Notes: generated by a model not told the origin, from the letters alone. A stretch of DNA of 64,000 nt from Qipengyuania intermedia (GCF_019711615.1 NZ_JAIGNS010000001.1:434001-498000); one strand, 5' to 3'. Positions 34,779-44,303 are shown, numbered from the stretch's first letter. Made by a program: numbers and translations.

Positions 34779-35843
34779 CTATCGCACCTGAGCAATCTTA
34801 TGGGAGGGACCCCGCTTGGATCGTAGCCACGCAAAACGCTCAGGGTCCTGATCAAGCAGAAATGCCCGTATGCGATCGCGCTCCGCTTCAGGCATGCGAG
34901 CGAGCAACGCCTTGATGTCGTGGTCGACTGCCGCTTCAGCTGCCCCCCGCTCCTCGGCTTTCATAAACCACTCATGCCCTGCGATGATCTCGTTCAGCTC
35001 CATGTGAACGGCCCCGAGGAGTGTGCAGGGGCGGTAGTCGTTCGGTGCAAGTGCGTGCGCCTCCTCGCCCAACGCTTTGGCCTCAGCAAGGCGATCGACG
35101 GCTCTGAAGGCTGCGCCACGTGTCGTTGCCAACGCCGATCGCACCTTGGGTGCCGATTTTTCAGTCGCGGCCAGCGCTTCCTCGGTGAGGGAAATTGCAA
35201 CCTCTGGATTTCCAGCCTTTCGCCAGTGGCTACTCGCATTGATCGCATCCCACGGATCCTTGGTTTCGCGCCAGACAGCAGTCAGAACCTTGGCTTCAAC
35301 CAAATGCCAAGCGGTTGCAACTTCATTGGTCCAACAGTCTTCGTCTCCCACCTGAAGCCACGTGACGTCCTTAGGTTGAAGCCTCTCGTCGTTCGCCAAC
35401 GACTGTAGCAACCGAATGGTGCGTGGATAGCGCTCCGGTTCAATGTACCCCAAGTTGAACCTTCGCTTCAGCTGCTTGACCTCTTGCCTCCGCTTGTATT
35501 GCGGGTCAGCGAAGATCTCGGCACTGGCCGCGACTCGTTCAGCTTTGCGCCTCGCCTCCTCATCCGCTGCCTCGCTGGCAGCAATCTCAGCCATCTTCAT
35601 GCGGTGGGCGCGCTCAATGGCAGCCTCGCGTGAGAAAGCGTCGAAGCCGGTCCGGCCTTCAAGTAGCGCATGAAGACAATGCAGCTTATTAGCCAGAAGG
35701 TAAGCTCGGGATGCCTCGCTAACGGGTGCCCCAGCGTCAAATTTCGCGAGAATACCATACAATCGGCTTCCCATTTGCCGCGCACCAGGCAGGTCATCGA
35801 CAAGATACTTCTCGGCTAAACTGTTTCGATCAGAAGAGAGCAT
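34779..35843 (-). CDS. Unknown helical-repeat protein
   Basis: 354 residues, no signal peptide or membrane segment. The middle is charged helix (EIAASEAADEEARRKAERVAASAEI); the C-terminal half looks TPR-like (HWRKAGNPEVAISLTEEALAATEKSAPKV; PNDYRPCTLLGAVHMELNEIIAGHEWFMKAEE). Function unknown. It is the last island gene before the tRNA-Arg and reads away from it. Confidence 0.65.
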   Translation of the reverse strand: MLSSDRNSLAEKYLVDDLPGARQMGSRLYGILAKFDAGAPVSEASRAYLLANKLHCLHALLEGRTGFDAFSREAAIERAHRMKMAEIAASEAADEEARRKAERVAASAEIFADPQYKRRQEVKQLKRRFNLGYIEPERYPRTIRLLQSLANDERLQPKDVTWLQVGDEDCWTNEVATAWHLVEAKVLTAVWRETKDPWDAINASSHWRKAGNPEVAISLTEEALAATEKSAPKVRSALATTRGAAFRAVDRLAEAKALGEEAHALAPNDYRPCTLLGAVHMELNEIIAGHEWFMKAEERGAAEAAVDHDIKALLARMPEAERDRIRAFLLDQDPERFAWLRSKRGPSHKIAQVR

Positions 35844-36026
35844 AGGCAGCGTGTAAAACCATTGTCCTACAAAATCCTTCTAATGCAACCAAGGCTGCAT
35901 CGATTGAGGTTGAAGGTTTGTCGAGGGTCCGCTTCTCGCTCTTACTTACCTACACCAGACAGGCCCCAATCGGCCCGGAGTCGCCATTTGGTGCCCATTA
36001 TTTTCCTATCGGGTGAATCGAAGAAT

Positions 36027-36040
36027 CCCAGAATTCTGGG
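36027..36040. terminator. Palindrome CCCAGAATTCTGGG next to tRNA-Arg
   Basis: A perfect 14-bp palindrome 13 bases beyond the 3' end of the tRNA-Arg. As RNA it could end the tRNA transcript on the minus strand (followed by ATTCTTC). Weak T tract. Confidence 0.45.
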
Positions 36041-36050
36041 GGTTTTCGCT

Positions 36051-36069
36051 ATTGGCGCGCCCGGCAGGA
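36051..36069 (+). repeat. attR-like repeat in the tRNA-Arg 3' end
   Basis: ATTGGCGCGCCCGGCAGGA overlaps the 3' end of tRNA-Arg and its encoded CCA. It matches the sequence at 25466-25484 in 16 of 19 positions. Many islands integrate at the 3' end of a tRNA gene; no integrase remains in the window. Confidence 0.45.
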
Positions 36070-36129
36070 CTCGAACCTGCTGCCTCAAGATTAGAAGTCT
36101 CGCGCTCTATCCAGATGAGCTACGGGCGC
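36053..36129 (-). tRNA. tRNA-Arg (anticodon UCU)
   Basis: 77 nt including an encoded CCA. Acceptor arms GCGCCCG / CGGGCGC pair, the D arm is GCTC...GAGC, the anticodon stem CGAGA / TCTTG carries the loop CTTCTAA (anticodon TCT), and the T arm is GCAGG-TTCGAGT-CCTGC. It reads AGA (and AGG by wobble). Confidence 0.96.
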
Positions 36130-36189
36130 GCGCGGTTCAGCCCATAACGTGCCTTTGCGCGTGCGCCAATCGGGGATAGGCAGCGCTCT

Positions 36190-36906
36190 ATGGATAAGCC
36201 CGATACACGCGCCCCGAGCGCGCCCCGCCGGTTTCGCTATTTCGACATCGTCATGGCGAGTTTTGTCGCCGTGCTGTTGCTGTCCAATGTGATCGGCGCG
36301 GCCAAGCTGTCTACCGTCGCGGGTTTCACCTTCGGCGCAGGGATCCTGTTCTTCCCGATCAGCTATGTGATCGGGGACGTGCTGACCGAGGTATACGGTT
36401 ATGCGAAGGCGCGCAGGGTCATCTGGGTCGGGTTCGCTGCCCTTGTCTTCATGGCTTTCATGAGCTGGGCCGTCGTGGCGATGCCACCGGCCGCGAGCTG
36501 GGACGGCCAGGCCGCCTATGAAAGCGTGTTCGGACAAGTGCCGCGCATCGTGCTGGCATCGATCATGGCCTTCTGGGCGGGCGAGTTCGTTAACTCTTAC
36601 GTCCTTGCGCGGATGAAAATCTGGACCAAAGGCAAGGCGCTGTGGAGCCGGACCATCGGCTCGACCGTGTTCGGGCAGGCGGTGGACAGCGCGATTTTCT
36701 ATCCTGTTGCCTTCCTTGGCGTATGGGACACGCGCGACGTGCTGATCGTTATGGTCACAAACTGGTTGCTTAAGGTCGTCTGGGAAGCTGTGCTGACCCC
36801 CGTGACATATCTGGTCGTGGGCAAGTTGAAGAAGGCGGAAGGCGTGGAGGTCTTCGACACGGATACGGACTTTTCGCCCTTCGCGACCACCGGCAAGGAC
36901 GCTTGA
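36190..36906 (+). CDS. Queuosine precursor transporter (YhhQ/VUT family)
   Basis: 238 residues with six or so membrane segments. The family pattern is visible: VLLLSNVIGAAKLSTVAGFTFGAGILFFPISYVIGDVLTEVYGYAKAR, and later GSTVFGQAVDSAIFY with the conserved Gln/Asp. It imports preQ0 or preQ1 for tRNA queuosine. The N-terminus is basic and Pro-rich. A bidirectional terminator follows. Confidence 0.92.
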   Translation: MDKPDTRAPSAPRRFRYFDIVMASFVAVLLLSNVIGAAKLSTVAGFTFGAGILFFPISYVIGDVLTEVYGYAKARRVIWVGFAALVFMAFMSWAVVAMPPAASWDGQAAYESVFGQVPRIVLASIMAFWAGEFVNSYVLARMKIWTKGKALWSRTIGSTVFGQAVDSAIFYPVAFLGVWDTRDVLIVMVTNWLLKVVWEAVLTPVTYLVVGKLKKAEGVEVFDTDTDFSPFATTGKDA

Positions 36907-36913
36907 TACGAAA

Positions 36914-36936
36914 GGGGCGGCCCGATGGACCGCCCC
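36914..36936. terminator. Bidirectional terminator between queuosine transporter and TonB receptor
   Basis: GGGGCGG and CCGCCCC pair around a 9-base loop, flanked by CCTCCCTCTCCCCCTTTTT on the plus strand and by TTTCGT on the minus strand. Confidence 0.75.
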
Positions 36937-36965
36937 TCCCTCTCCCCCTTTTTCGAAAGGGTACC

Positions 36966-39900
36966 TTAGAACTTCGCTCCGACAGCAACGCCATAACGGC
37001 GCGGGTCGAGAGTAAAGATATTGGTGAAGTTACCCGACGACGCGTCGGTCAGGTAGAGACCCGTGACCGAGTTGGAGTCGAAGATGTTCTGGACGAATGC
37101 CCGGACATACCAGCGCTCGTCGGCAGAGTTCAGCTGCACCTGCGCATTGGCCTGCACGAACGGAGCGATGCGGTTGACCGATCCGTTGAACACATTGCCG
37201 TACTGCTCGCCCGTCATCGCGATGTCGAGGCGGGGCACCAGCGTCATGCCGCTGCCGAATTCGGCAGTGTACTGAACGCCGATCGAGGCCTTGTATTCGG
37301 GTGCCTGTGGCAGCTTGTTGCCCTTCAGGTTCACCTCGACACCGGGGCTCAGAACCGAAATCGGCCCGAAGCTGTTGATGAAGGGTTGCAGCGGGGCCAG
37401 GTCGGGATTGACCAGTCCGATCGCACCGGCAGCGGCAGCTTCGTAGATGCTGCAAATACCGAAGGCGCCCGAGGAAGCGATACCGCCGTCCGCCGGGAAT
37501 TCGCTCGTGCCCTGAAGCCCGAAATACGGGTTCAGGAAGTTGATGAAGCCATCCGCTCCCGCTCCGGTCACCGCGCAGAGCGAGCCATTGCCGAGATCCT
37601 TGATGATCACGGCGTCGGGATCGCCGCCACCCGGGTCACGCGGATTGGAGAAGAACTGGTCGCCCGCAACCTCTGCGTTCAACCAACTGAGGTTCATGTT
37701 GATCAGCCAGTTGTAGCTCGGTGAGATGATCGTTTCGAGTTCCAAACCCCAGATCTTGGCATCGATCGTGTCGTTGACCGAAGTACGCGCGACGATGCGG
37801 CTGAGCTGCAAGCCCTTGTAGTCGTAGTAGAAGCCGGTGAGGTTCACCTGCGCAGCGCCGTCGAGGAAAGTGTTCTTCGAACCGATTTCGAAGGCGTCGA
37901 TCTGCTCGGGCCCGAAACTCTCCTCGACCGCGAAGATCGGCGACAGCGGCGGGTTGATACCACCCGACTTGTAACCGCGCGAATAGGAGAAATAAACGTT
38001 GTTGTCCGGGCTGATCTCGTAATCCAGCACGGCGCGTCCGGTGATCTCGTTGAAGGAGACTTCACGGGTTTGCAGCAGCTGGTTACCGTCGGTGCCCGGG
38101 TCCGCATCGAAACCGGCCACGAAAGGCGACGTGAACGGATCCGCCGTATTGGCAAACGGGTTCAGGAAACTTGCCAGGGTCGTGCGCGCTTCGACGGTTT
38201 TCTTGTCGTCATTGTAACGCAGGCCGCCGGTGAACTTCAGCCGGTCCGAGATATCAAAATAGACTTCGCCGAAAATGCCGAAGCTTTCGAGCGAGAAGTC
38301 AGTCGTATTGTTCCGGTACATCGACGTCGCAAGATAGGAAGGCGGCAGCGGTGCGGGCGCATCGGTCACCGGATCGGTGTTCGCGAAAGCCGCAAAGGTG
38401 CCGAGCAGGCCGGTCGCATAATCGAGGCCGAAGGCGTTCACGTAATAGCTGTTCTCGCTTACTTCGGACTCGGCGTAGATACCGCCGATGAGGAAGTTGA
38501 ACGGCCCGTCGAAATCGCTCGACAGGATCGCTTCCGCCGACCACGAGGTCTGGTACTGGACCGACCTGTCGAAGCTGAGCGGCGCATCCGAACATATCGA
38601 ATTGCCCTCGTAGGCACCGAAATTTTCGTCATCGTTGTCGGACGTACACAGCACCCCGTTCGGACCGTTCGGAATCAACGCGTCTGCGATTGGCGAGAAA
38701 TAAGCGCTCGATCCCGGGATGAAGCCGAGGATCGCCCCGGTGTTCGGATCCGTGACCGGAAGGCCATTGTCAGCGAAGAACTGAAGAGTGTTCAGGCCTG
38801 TCGCGTAACCGCTGCGATCGAGGACGCCGAGGTTATAGTCCTGGCGGCTGTCGACGGTGGTCTCCTGATAGATGCCCGTCAGCGACAGGTTCATCGAACC
38901 GATGTCCTGGTCGAGGTGCGCCTGCAATTGCAGTTCGTCGGCGAAATAGTCGGGCGTGAACGGCGTGTTCACGACACGCACATCATCGGGCTCGTCGAAA
39001 TTGGCGAAGCCGTCGGGACCATAGACACTGCCGAGGGCAAGCGAAGCCGGCAGACCCTGGATCGTGAAAAGTTCCGCCGAGGTCAGGACCGATGCGAGGG
39101 TAGCGTTCGCATTGGTGCTGTCGAAGTCACGCCGCGAGTTGAGGCAGCCGAGCACACCGGTCGGGTCACGCTGACAGGTCTGCTTCTGGATACGCAGGCG
39201 GTCGTCGTCTTCGTGAAAATAGAAGCCCATCAGGTCGATGGTGGTGGAAGCGGTCGGCTCGAACCGGAGCGAGCCGCGAATGGCGTACATGTCACGCCCG
39301 TCGATATTCGATCCGTCGTACAGGTTTTCGGTATAGCCGTCCCGGTTGAGGTAATAGCCGGCAACGCGAACGCCTATGCTGTCGCCGATGGGTACGTTGA
39401 CCATGCCCTTCGCGCGAATGCTGTCGAAATTGCCATATTCGAACTCGGCCGCGGCCCCGAAGCCTGAAAGATCCGGCTTCGCGGTGACGACGTTGACCAC
39501 GCCAGAGGTTGCGTTGCGTCCGAACAGCGTGCCTTGCGGGCCGCGCAGGACCTCGACGCGTTCGAGGTCGAAATATTCCGCTTCGAACAGGCGGGTCCCA
39601 AACAACGGGGAACCGTTCACATGGATTGCGGTGGCCGCATCGCAGGTAACGCCGACGCACAGGTCACCGATCCCGCGGATCGTGAAGCTGGCGCTAGTGA
39701 AGTTGGACTTGGTGAAAGAGACGTTGGGTAGTGTCAGTTGGAGATCGCTCGCGTTTTCGATCTGTTGTGCTTCCAGAGCCTCGGCATCGAATGCGCTGAC
39801 CGCGATCGGGACCTCCTGCAGGCTCTGCGCCTGACGCTGTGCGGTCACGATGATGACGCGCGAAGGGTCGATATTTTCCGCGATACCGGACTCGCTGCTG

Positions 39901-39983
39901 TCTCCGGTCACATCCTGCGCATAAGCTGGAACGGCGAGCGCGCCCGCGCAGATACCGGCCAGAAGGCCTGCTCTGATTTTCAT
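36966..39983 (-). CDS. TonB-dependent outer-membrane receptor
   Basis: 1005 residues from the ATG at 39983 (MKIRAGLLAGICAGALAVPAYAQDV; GAGAGGGA-type ribosome-binding site). After the signal peptide come the TonB-box-like segment (VIIVTAQRQAQSLQEVPIAVS), a plug domain (LTLPNVSF...VEVLRGPQGTLFGRNATSGVVNVVT) and a large barrel (FSYSRGYKSGG near residue 700; C-terminal aromatic end VGAKF). This is the sphingomonad-type long receptor. Substrate unknown. Promoter and the intergenic space up to 40184 lie upstream. Confidence 0.94.
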   Translation of the reverse strand: MKIRAGLLAGICAGALAVPAYAQDVTGDSSESGIAENIDPSRVIIVTAQRQAQSLQEVPIAVSAFDAEALEAQQIENASDLQLTLPNVSFTKSNFTSASFTIRGIGDLCVGVTCDAATAIHVNGSPLFGTRLFEAEYFDLERVEVLRGPQGTLFGRNATSGVVNVVTAKPDLSGFGAAAEFEYGNFDSIRAKGMVNVPIGDSIGVRVAGYYLNRDGYTENLYDGSNIDGRDMYAIRGSLRFEPTASTTIDLMGFYFHEDDDRLRIQKQTCQRDPTGVLGCLNSRRDFDSTNANATLASVLTSAELFTIQGLPASLALGSVYGPDGFANFDEPDDVRVVNTPFTPDYFADELQLQAHLDQDIGSMNLSLTGIYQETTVDSRQDYNLGVLDRSGYATGLNTLQFFADNGLPVTDPNTGAILGFIPGSSAYFSPIADALIPNGPNGVLCTSDNDDENFGAYEGNSICSDAPLSFDRSVQYQTSWSAEAILSSDFDGPFNFLIGGIYAESEVSENSYYVNAFGLDYATGLLGTFAAFANTDPVTDAPAPLPPSYLATSMYRNNTTDFSLESFGIFGEVYFDISDRLKFTGGLRYNDDKKTVEARTTLASFLNPFANTADPFTSPFVAGFDADPGTDGNQLLQTREVSFNEITGRAVLDYEISPDNNVYFSYSRGYKSGGINPPLSPIFAVEESFGPEQIDAFEIGSKNTFLDGAAQVNLTGFYYDYKGLQLSRIVARTSVNDTIDAKIWGLELETIISPSYNWLINMNLSWLNAEVAGDQFFSNPRDPGGGDPDAVIIKDLGNGSLCAVTGAGADGFINFLNPYFGLQGTSEFPADGGIASSGAFGICSIYEAAAAGAIGLVNPDLAPLQPFINSFGPISVLSPGVEVNLKGNKLPQAPEYKASIGVQYTAEFGSGMTLVPRLDIAMTGEQYGNVFNGSVNRIAPFVQANAQVQLNSADERWYVRAFVQNIFDSNSVTGLYLTDASSGNFTNIFTLDPRRYGVAVGAKF

Positions 39984-40184
39984 AATCCCTCTCCTCATCC
40001 CTGACCGCTCTGAAGGCAGCCTAGGAGGCGAAAACTATCATGAATTCCTATGCAAGCAAGGTTGCGCGCACGATTGTTGCGCTGCAGCAGCATTTAGCGA
40101 TGGATATGTTGCGAGTGCGAAAAGCAACGCCTGAGCGCTTGACGTTACGGCATCGGGGTTTTGCGGGACCCCAGCGCCAAAATG

Positions 40185-41213
40185 TCACGCTTGGAGCAAA
40201 TCCTCGCTCCTGGCGATTTGCGCGATGCCGCGCCGTCCGTCGACGCTGCGTTCCAGCTGTACGACCACGTCGATGACGCTCGCCGCATAGGCAATGGTAT
40301 CCTGGCGCGTCAGGCCGATTCCCGTCTGCATGACCATCAGGGACAATTGCTCGAGCGCACCGCGCAGGCTGTTCGCGTGAATAGTCGAAAAGCTGCCCGG
40401 ATGGCCTGTGTTGATGGCCCGCAGGAAGCTGACGCTTTCCGCACCGCGCAATTCGCCCAGCACAATCCGGTCGGGCCGCAAACGCAGGGCTGCCTGCAAC
40501 AACTCGTTGGCGGTGACCTTAGCCTCGCCCAGTTCACCCTTCACCGCCACCAAGCCAACGCCGTTTTCGCCCGGCAGCTTGAGCTCGGGAGTATCCTCGA
40601 CAAGGATGACGCGTTCTTGCCTGGGAATTTCGCCGAGCATCGCGTTCAGAAACGTAGTCTTCCCCGTGCTGGTACCGCCCGACACGAGGATGGTACGACG
40701 CTGGCGCACAGCTTCGCGCAGGAATGCAATCGGCTCCGCCTGGGCATCAGGAAGCTCGCCGGGCATGCGCGGCGACAGCGGGCCTGCGTCATATGCGTCC
40801 AGCGGGAGATCGAGCCGGCGATGCCGACGAATTGCCATCGCCCAGTGCTTGCGCGCTGCAGGCGGTCCGCAGAATTGGATACGCGCACCATCAGGCAGCG
40901 TCGCGCCAAGCAAAGGATGTTCGCGGTTGATGCCCTGGTGGCTGACCCGCGCAACCTGTTCGGCAAGGCGCTGGATCAGGCGATCGTCGATCTCGGGCCG
41001 TTCAACCTTGCGCATGCCGCCCGCAGCCGCGTCCTCGACCCAGACTTCACCCGGCCGGTTGACCAGGATTTCGGTGACCGTGTCCCGCTCCAGCCATTCC
41101 GCGAAGGGCTTGAGATAGGCGTCTAGATAGACGCTGCGTTCGCCCGTAGGGTCGATCGCAGGCGCATCGTCCGGATCGGCCTCGGCAAGGATGGGATGGA
41201 TATCGGCGGCCAT
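40185..41213 (-). CDS. virB11: Type IV secretion ATPase VirB11
   Basis: 342 residues. Walker A (GGTSTGKTTFLNAM), the Asp box (VILVEDTPEL), the His box-like GHPGSFSTIHANS and RPDRIVLGELRGAE are the VirB11 hallmarks. It is the hexameric cytoplasmic motor of the T4SS. Last gene of the minus-strand operon that begins at virB1; separated by 14 bases from virB10. Confidence 0.96.
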   Translation of the reverse strand: MAADIHPILAEADPDDAPAIDPTGERSVYLDAYLKPFAEWLERDTVTEILVNRPGEVWVEDAAAGGMRKVERPEIDDRLIQRLAEQVARVSHQGINREHPLLGATLPDGARIQFCGPPAARKHWAMAIRRHRRLDLPLDAYDAGPLSPRMPGELPDAQAEPIAFLREAVRQRRTILVSGGTSTGKTTFLNAMLGEIPRQERVILVEDTPELKLPGENGVGLVAVKGELGEAKVTANELLQAALRLRPDRIVLGELRGAESVSFLRAINTGHPGSFSTIHANSLRGALEQLSLMVMQTGIGLTRQDTIAYAASVIDVVVQLERSVDGRRGIAQIARSEDLLQA

Positions 41214-41227
41214 GATCGCTCGAGGTC

Positions 41228-42361
41228 TCAGCTGACCTTCGAGAAGTCGAGATCGCGGGCGGTAAAGATTCGGATCGGCTCGCCCATCTTGACCCGAACC
41301 GTGGGGCCACGCTGCCCGTCCTGCTGAGCCGCGGTAGACGCTGCCGACTGGCTCGCTCCGCCCAGTACGATACCCCCTGCTCCACCGGTCGCGAGCGTGC
41401 CGAGGCCGCCGACCACGGATAGCAGCATGGCAGAGCCGAAACGCTGGAAGAACCCCGCGCCCGAAACCTTGCCTTGCAGCCCGGTGGTCCCGTCAAATCC
41501 GATAGCGGGCGACGCGAGGTTCACCGATGCCCCGTCAGGCCGGATGAGGCGCGTCCAAATGACGTATGCTCGTTTCTGGCCGTTCTGCATGCCAGACTGG
41601 TATTGCCCGATAAGGCGGCTGGAACGCGGGACCAGCACCTTGCTGCCATCGAAACTGCGCACGTCCTGGCTGACCACAGCGCGCACGAAACCCGGCACGT
41701 TCGTGTCGATCGCGGTTTCGAGGATCGCGGGGATCAGCGTGCCTTGCGTGACGGTGGTCGAGGGATTGGTCATCGCCTTGGCCTGCGCGGGGGCGCCACC
41801 GACACCGCCAACGCGGCTGGCGAAATCGCTGGCTGAATTGCCGCTGGCCGTTTCCCCGCCGCTGACCGCCTCTGCGGCGATTGCGGCCGCCGGGCCTGTG
41901 ACTGCGGGGCTGCCGGCATCGAAGACGATGGTCGGATTGCTATATGGGTTGGGTCCGGCCATGGGCTGCGGCGCTGCGGCCAGCACGGGCGCAGGTGCGG
42001 GGTCAGCCATCGCGGCCTGCTGGCTGGCGGTTGGAGGTGCCACAACGACAGCAGGTGCCGGTGCAGCAGGGGCAGGAGCTGCGGCAGGCTGGGCCACCTG
42101 CTGCCCGCCGACGCCCTGCGGCTCGGGCATCCGGGCCGCGCTCATGCTCCACAATGTGACGGCACCCAGACCCGCGACAATCGCGATACCTGCGACCATG
42201 CCGAGCGCGTCGGACTTTCCGCCCGGTCTGGCGACGGCGGGAAAGGCATTGCGCTGGGCGAGGTCGATGACCTCGGCATCGGTTTCATCGCGCGGATCGA
42301 AATCGTTTGCCGCGTTGCTGTCGCCGGGCTTCTTCTCAGGTAGGCGCATGGCAAGACGCAT
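41228..42361 (-). CDS. virB10: VirB10/TrbI-like T4SS core protein
   Basis: 377 residues from the ATG at 42361, which overlaps the virB9 stop (TGATG); the longer frame upstream is Arg-rich and not VirB10-like. A cytoplasmic N-terminus precedes one membrane helix (LGMVAGIAIVAGLGAVTLWSM), a Pro/Ala-rich periplasmic linker, then the conserved TrbI domain (TLIPAILETAIDTNVPGFVRAVVSQDV; GSKVLVPRSSRLIGQYQSG; GSGMQNG-type and GGAGGIVLGGASQ). It spans both membranes. Confidence 0.95.
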   Translation of the reverse strand: MRLAMRLPEKKPGDSNAANDFDPRDETDAEVIDLAQRNAFPAVARPGGKSDALGMVAGIAIVAGLGAVTLWSMSAARMPEPQGVGGQQVAQPAAAPAPAAPAPAVVVAPPTASQQAAMADPAPAPVLAAAPQPMAGPNPYSNPTIVFDAGSPAVTGPAAAIAAEAVSGGETASGNSASDFASRVGGVGGAPAQAKAMTNPSTTVTQGTLIPAILETAIDTNVPGFVRAVVSQDVRSFDGSKVLVPRSSRLIGQYQSGMQNGQKRAYVIWTRLIRPDGASVNLASPAIGFDGTTGLQGKVSGAGFFQRFGSAMLLSVVGGLGTLATGGAGGIVLGGASQSAASTAAQQDGQRGPTVRVKMGEPIRIFTARDLDFSKVS

Positions 42362-43134
42362 CACTTCGTCTCCCGTTGGGCGAGCACGGCATCGCCGCGC
42401 TGCTGGGTGGTAGAGGCACGTTCTGGACCGGTATTGACGAGGGTCGCCGTGCGTTCGCCGGCGCGCAGGATGATCGCACGCGGTACGCCGTCGATGGCGA
42501 TTGTGTCGCCGTTGACAGTGTAATTCATTGGCCCCTCCTCGCCCTTGCTGTTGGTGACGAGGATCGCGGGCACGTCGCGCCCGGCAGGCCATTTCAGATA
42601 GGTGGTCTGCCCGTCGTCGAAAGCGCTGTCGGGTAGGAGCGATGCTTCGCCCTCGCCGCTCCAGGCTAGATTGATGTCGGCTGGATCGAATGTCTGGGTG
42701 CGTATTTCACCCTCACCGGTGGCTGCATCGGCTTCGGACAGCTGCGTGTCGGCAGCGTCATCTTCCGGTTCAACCGGATAGTCGAAACGCAGAACATAGA
42801 GCGGCTTGGCCGTCGGAGATGCAACGAGGTCGAACAGATAGGTCCGCTTGCTGGTGACGACGGTTAGATTGGTCGCGGCGCGCGGCTCCAGCGGTTTGAC
42901 GAACAGGATGTTCGCACGCTTGTTGGGCGTGACCTGCCAGGTTGCCGAATTGCCGATGGCGACATTCTCGATAGTCTCGTCGTCACCGAATACGATGCTC
43001 GCCTGGACATTGACGCGTCCGGGCACTGTGACGACGGAGTATTCGTCGTACATGACCTGCTTCAGCCGCGCATCGGCCAGCGCCGGGGTTGCGGTCAGGG
43101 CAAGGACAAGCGCGGTCAGAGCTGCGCGTTTCAT
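42361..43134 (-). CDS. virB9: VirB9/TrbG-like T4SS core protein
   Basis: 257 residues, signal peptide ending ALADAR. The CagX/VirB9 region is seen in NKRANILFVKPLEPRAATNLTVVTSKRTYLFDL and the C-terminal DDGQTTYLKWPAGRDVPAILV. It forms the outer-membrane ring with VirB7 and VirB10; no virB7 was found. Starts 4 bases inside the virB6 stop. Confidence 0.94.
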   Translation of the reverse strand: MKRAALTALVLALTATPALADARLKQVMYDEYSVVTVPGRVNVQASIVFGDDETIENVAIGNSATWQVTPNKRANILFVKPLEPRAATNLTVVTSKRTYLFDLVASPTAKPLYVLRFDYPVEPEDDAADTQLSEADAATGEGEIRTQTFDPADINLAWSGEGEASLLPDSAFDDGQTTYLKWPAGRDVPAILVTNSKGEEGPMNYTVNGDTIAIDGVPRAIILRAGERTATLVNTGPERASTTQQRGDAVLAQRETK

Positions 43135-44303
43135 GACGATTTCTCCATTGAAGGTGCTGGACCGCGGGTCGGCGCGGGCTTGAACCGGCTGCCTATTCCC
43201 ATGGTCCGGCTGGGTCCCGTCGTGACGGGACCTGCCTGAGTATTTGCTGAAGCGGTCGCGTAGACCTTGCTATCGCGCACGCTGCCGGCTGCGGCCGAAG
43301 CGTCGTTGGCTGCAGGCGCGGTGGCATGTGCGGAAATATCGATCCGGCGCGCTTGTTCGCTCGCGTGGGTGGCGGCCTGCGCGGCGAGAAGGTGGGGTTG
43401 CATGACGGTCGCCGGCGCGGTGGCGGCCTGGTCATCGCGCTCGGACTTATCCGACGCGAGGCCGAAGACGGTCCAGCCAGCTACCATGGCTCCCGCAACC
43501 TTCAGGACGAGCACCATCAACGCGACATGTACCGCGCCGATCATGAAGAAGGCCATACCCGCTTGCGCCGGAACGGTGCCGGGTGTGGCGGTGATCGCGG
43601 ACAGGATGGGTACCGACAACTCCAGCATGATCGATCCGCCTAGGACCGCGAACATCGGCGCCAGTGCGCACATCACCAGCCCCTTGAGCCAGCCGACGAA
43701 AAGCCCGCGCGTGCCGTTGAACAGCGCCAGCACCACGAATACCGGACCGATGGCCACAACAATGCCGAGTGCTATCTTCGTCGTGACCAAAAGTCCGACC
43801 GTGCCGAGCATGAACAGCATCGCGCCCAGCCACATCATTCCTTGCGGCGAGAATGCCGAAAAGTCGGTGTTGCTACCGCTCGCTTCCTGAATGGCGATGA
43901 AGACCACGTCGATTTTCTGGGCGAAGGTATCGGTGGCCGATCCTTGCGTGCCGGTAAGGACGCCTGCGAGGTAATCGGGCGTTCCCACTGCCAGGTTCCA
44001 GACCACGCTCTGATAGGCAACCCAGCTGGTCGCGAAGGTGAGTACCAGGCCCAGTGTCATCATGCGCGGGACGAGCGAGCGCACGCCGATATTGGCCCTG
44101 CCTGTCAGCAGCAGGAAGCCGAAGATCGCAATGTAAAGCGTCAGCAGGATCGTCAGCGTGGTGCCGAGGGCCCCACCCGGCGCGAACAGGCGGCCGAACG
44201 CCATGGCCGACGCTTCGCCTGCCATGCAGTCGACACCGCGCAGGGCGGCGGCAACGCCGTTGCCGATTTGATCCGTCGCTTGCTGGCAGGCTGCGCTTGT
44301 CAT
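43131..44303 (-). CDS. virB6: VirB6/TrbL-like inner-membrane T4SS protein
   Basis: 390 residues with about six membrane segments (TLTILLTLYIAIFGFLLLTG; ALGIVVAIGPVFVVLALFNGTRGLFVGWLKGLVMCALAPMFAVLGG; the central loop PVFV-xLxLFxxTrxlfxxWl is typical). Forms the inner-membrane channel. A C-terminal Ala-rich tail extends into the cytoplasm or periplasm. Overlaps virB4 by 4 bases. Confidence 0.93.
   Translation of the reverse strand: MTSAACQQATDQIGNGVAAALRGVDCMAGEASAMAFGRLFAPGGALGTTLTILLTLYIAIFGFLLLTGRANIGVRSLVPRMMTLGLVLTFATSWVAYQSVVWNLAVGTPDYLAGVLTGTQGSATDTFAQKIDVVFIAIQEASGSNTDFSAFSPQGMMWLGAMLFMLGTVGLLVTTKIALGIVVAIGPVFVVLALFNGTRGLFVGWLKGLVMCALAPMFAVLGGSIMLELSVPILSAITATPGTVPAQAGMAFFMIGAVHVALMVLVLKVAGAMVAGWTVFGLASDKSERDDQAATAPATVMQPHLLAAQAATHASEQARRIDISAHATAPAANDASAAAGSVRDSKVYATASANTQAGPVTTGPSRTMGIGSRFKPAPTRGPAPSMEKSS

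Noticed and set aside
36130..36189. preQ1 riboswitch before the queuosine transporter
   Set aside because: Only 60 bases separate the tRNA from the start codon and no preQ1 aptamer hairpin plus A-rich tail can be drawn.
41228..42592. 454-residue version of VirB10
   Set aside because: The N-terminal 77 residues are an Arg-rich reading through virB9; the ATG at 42361 overlaps the virB9 stop as elsewhere in the operon.
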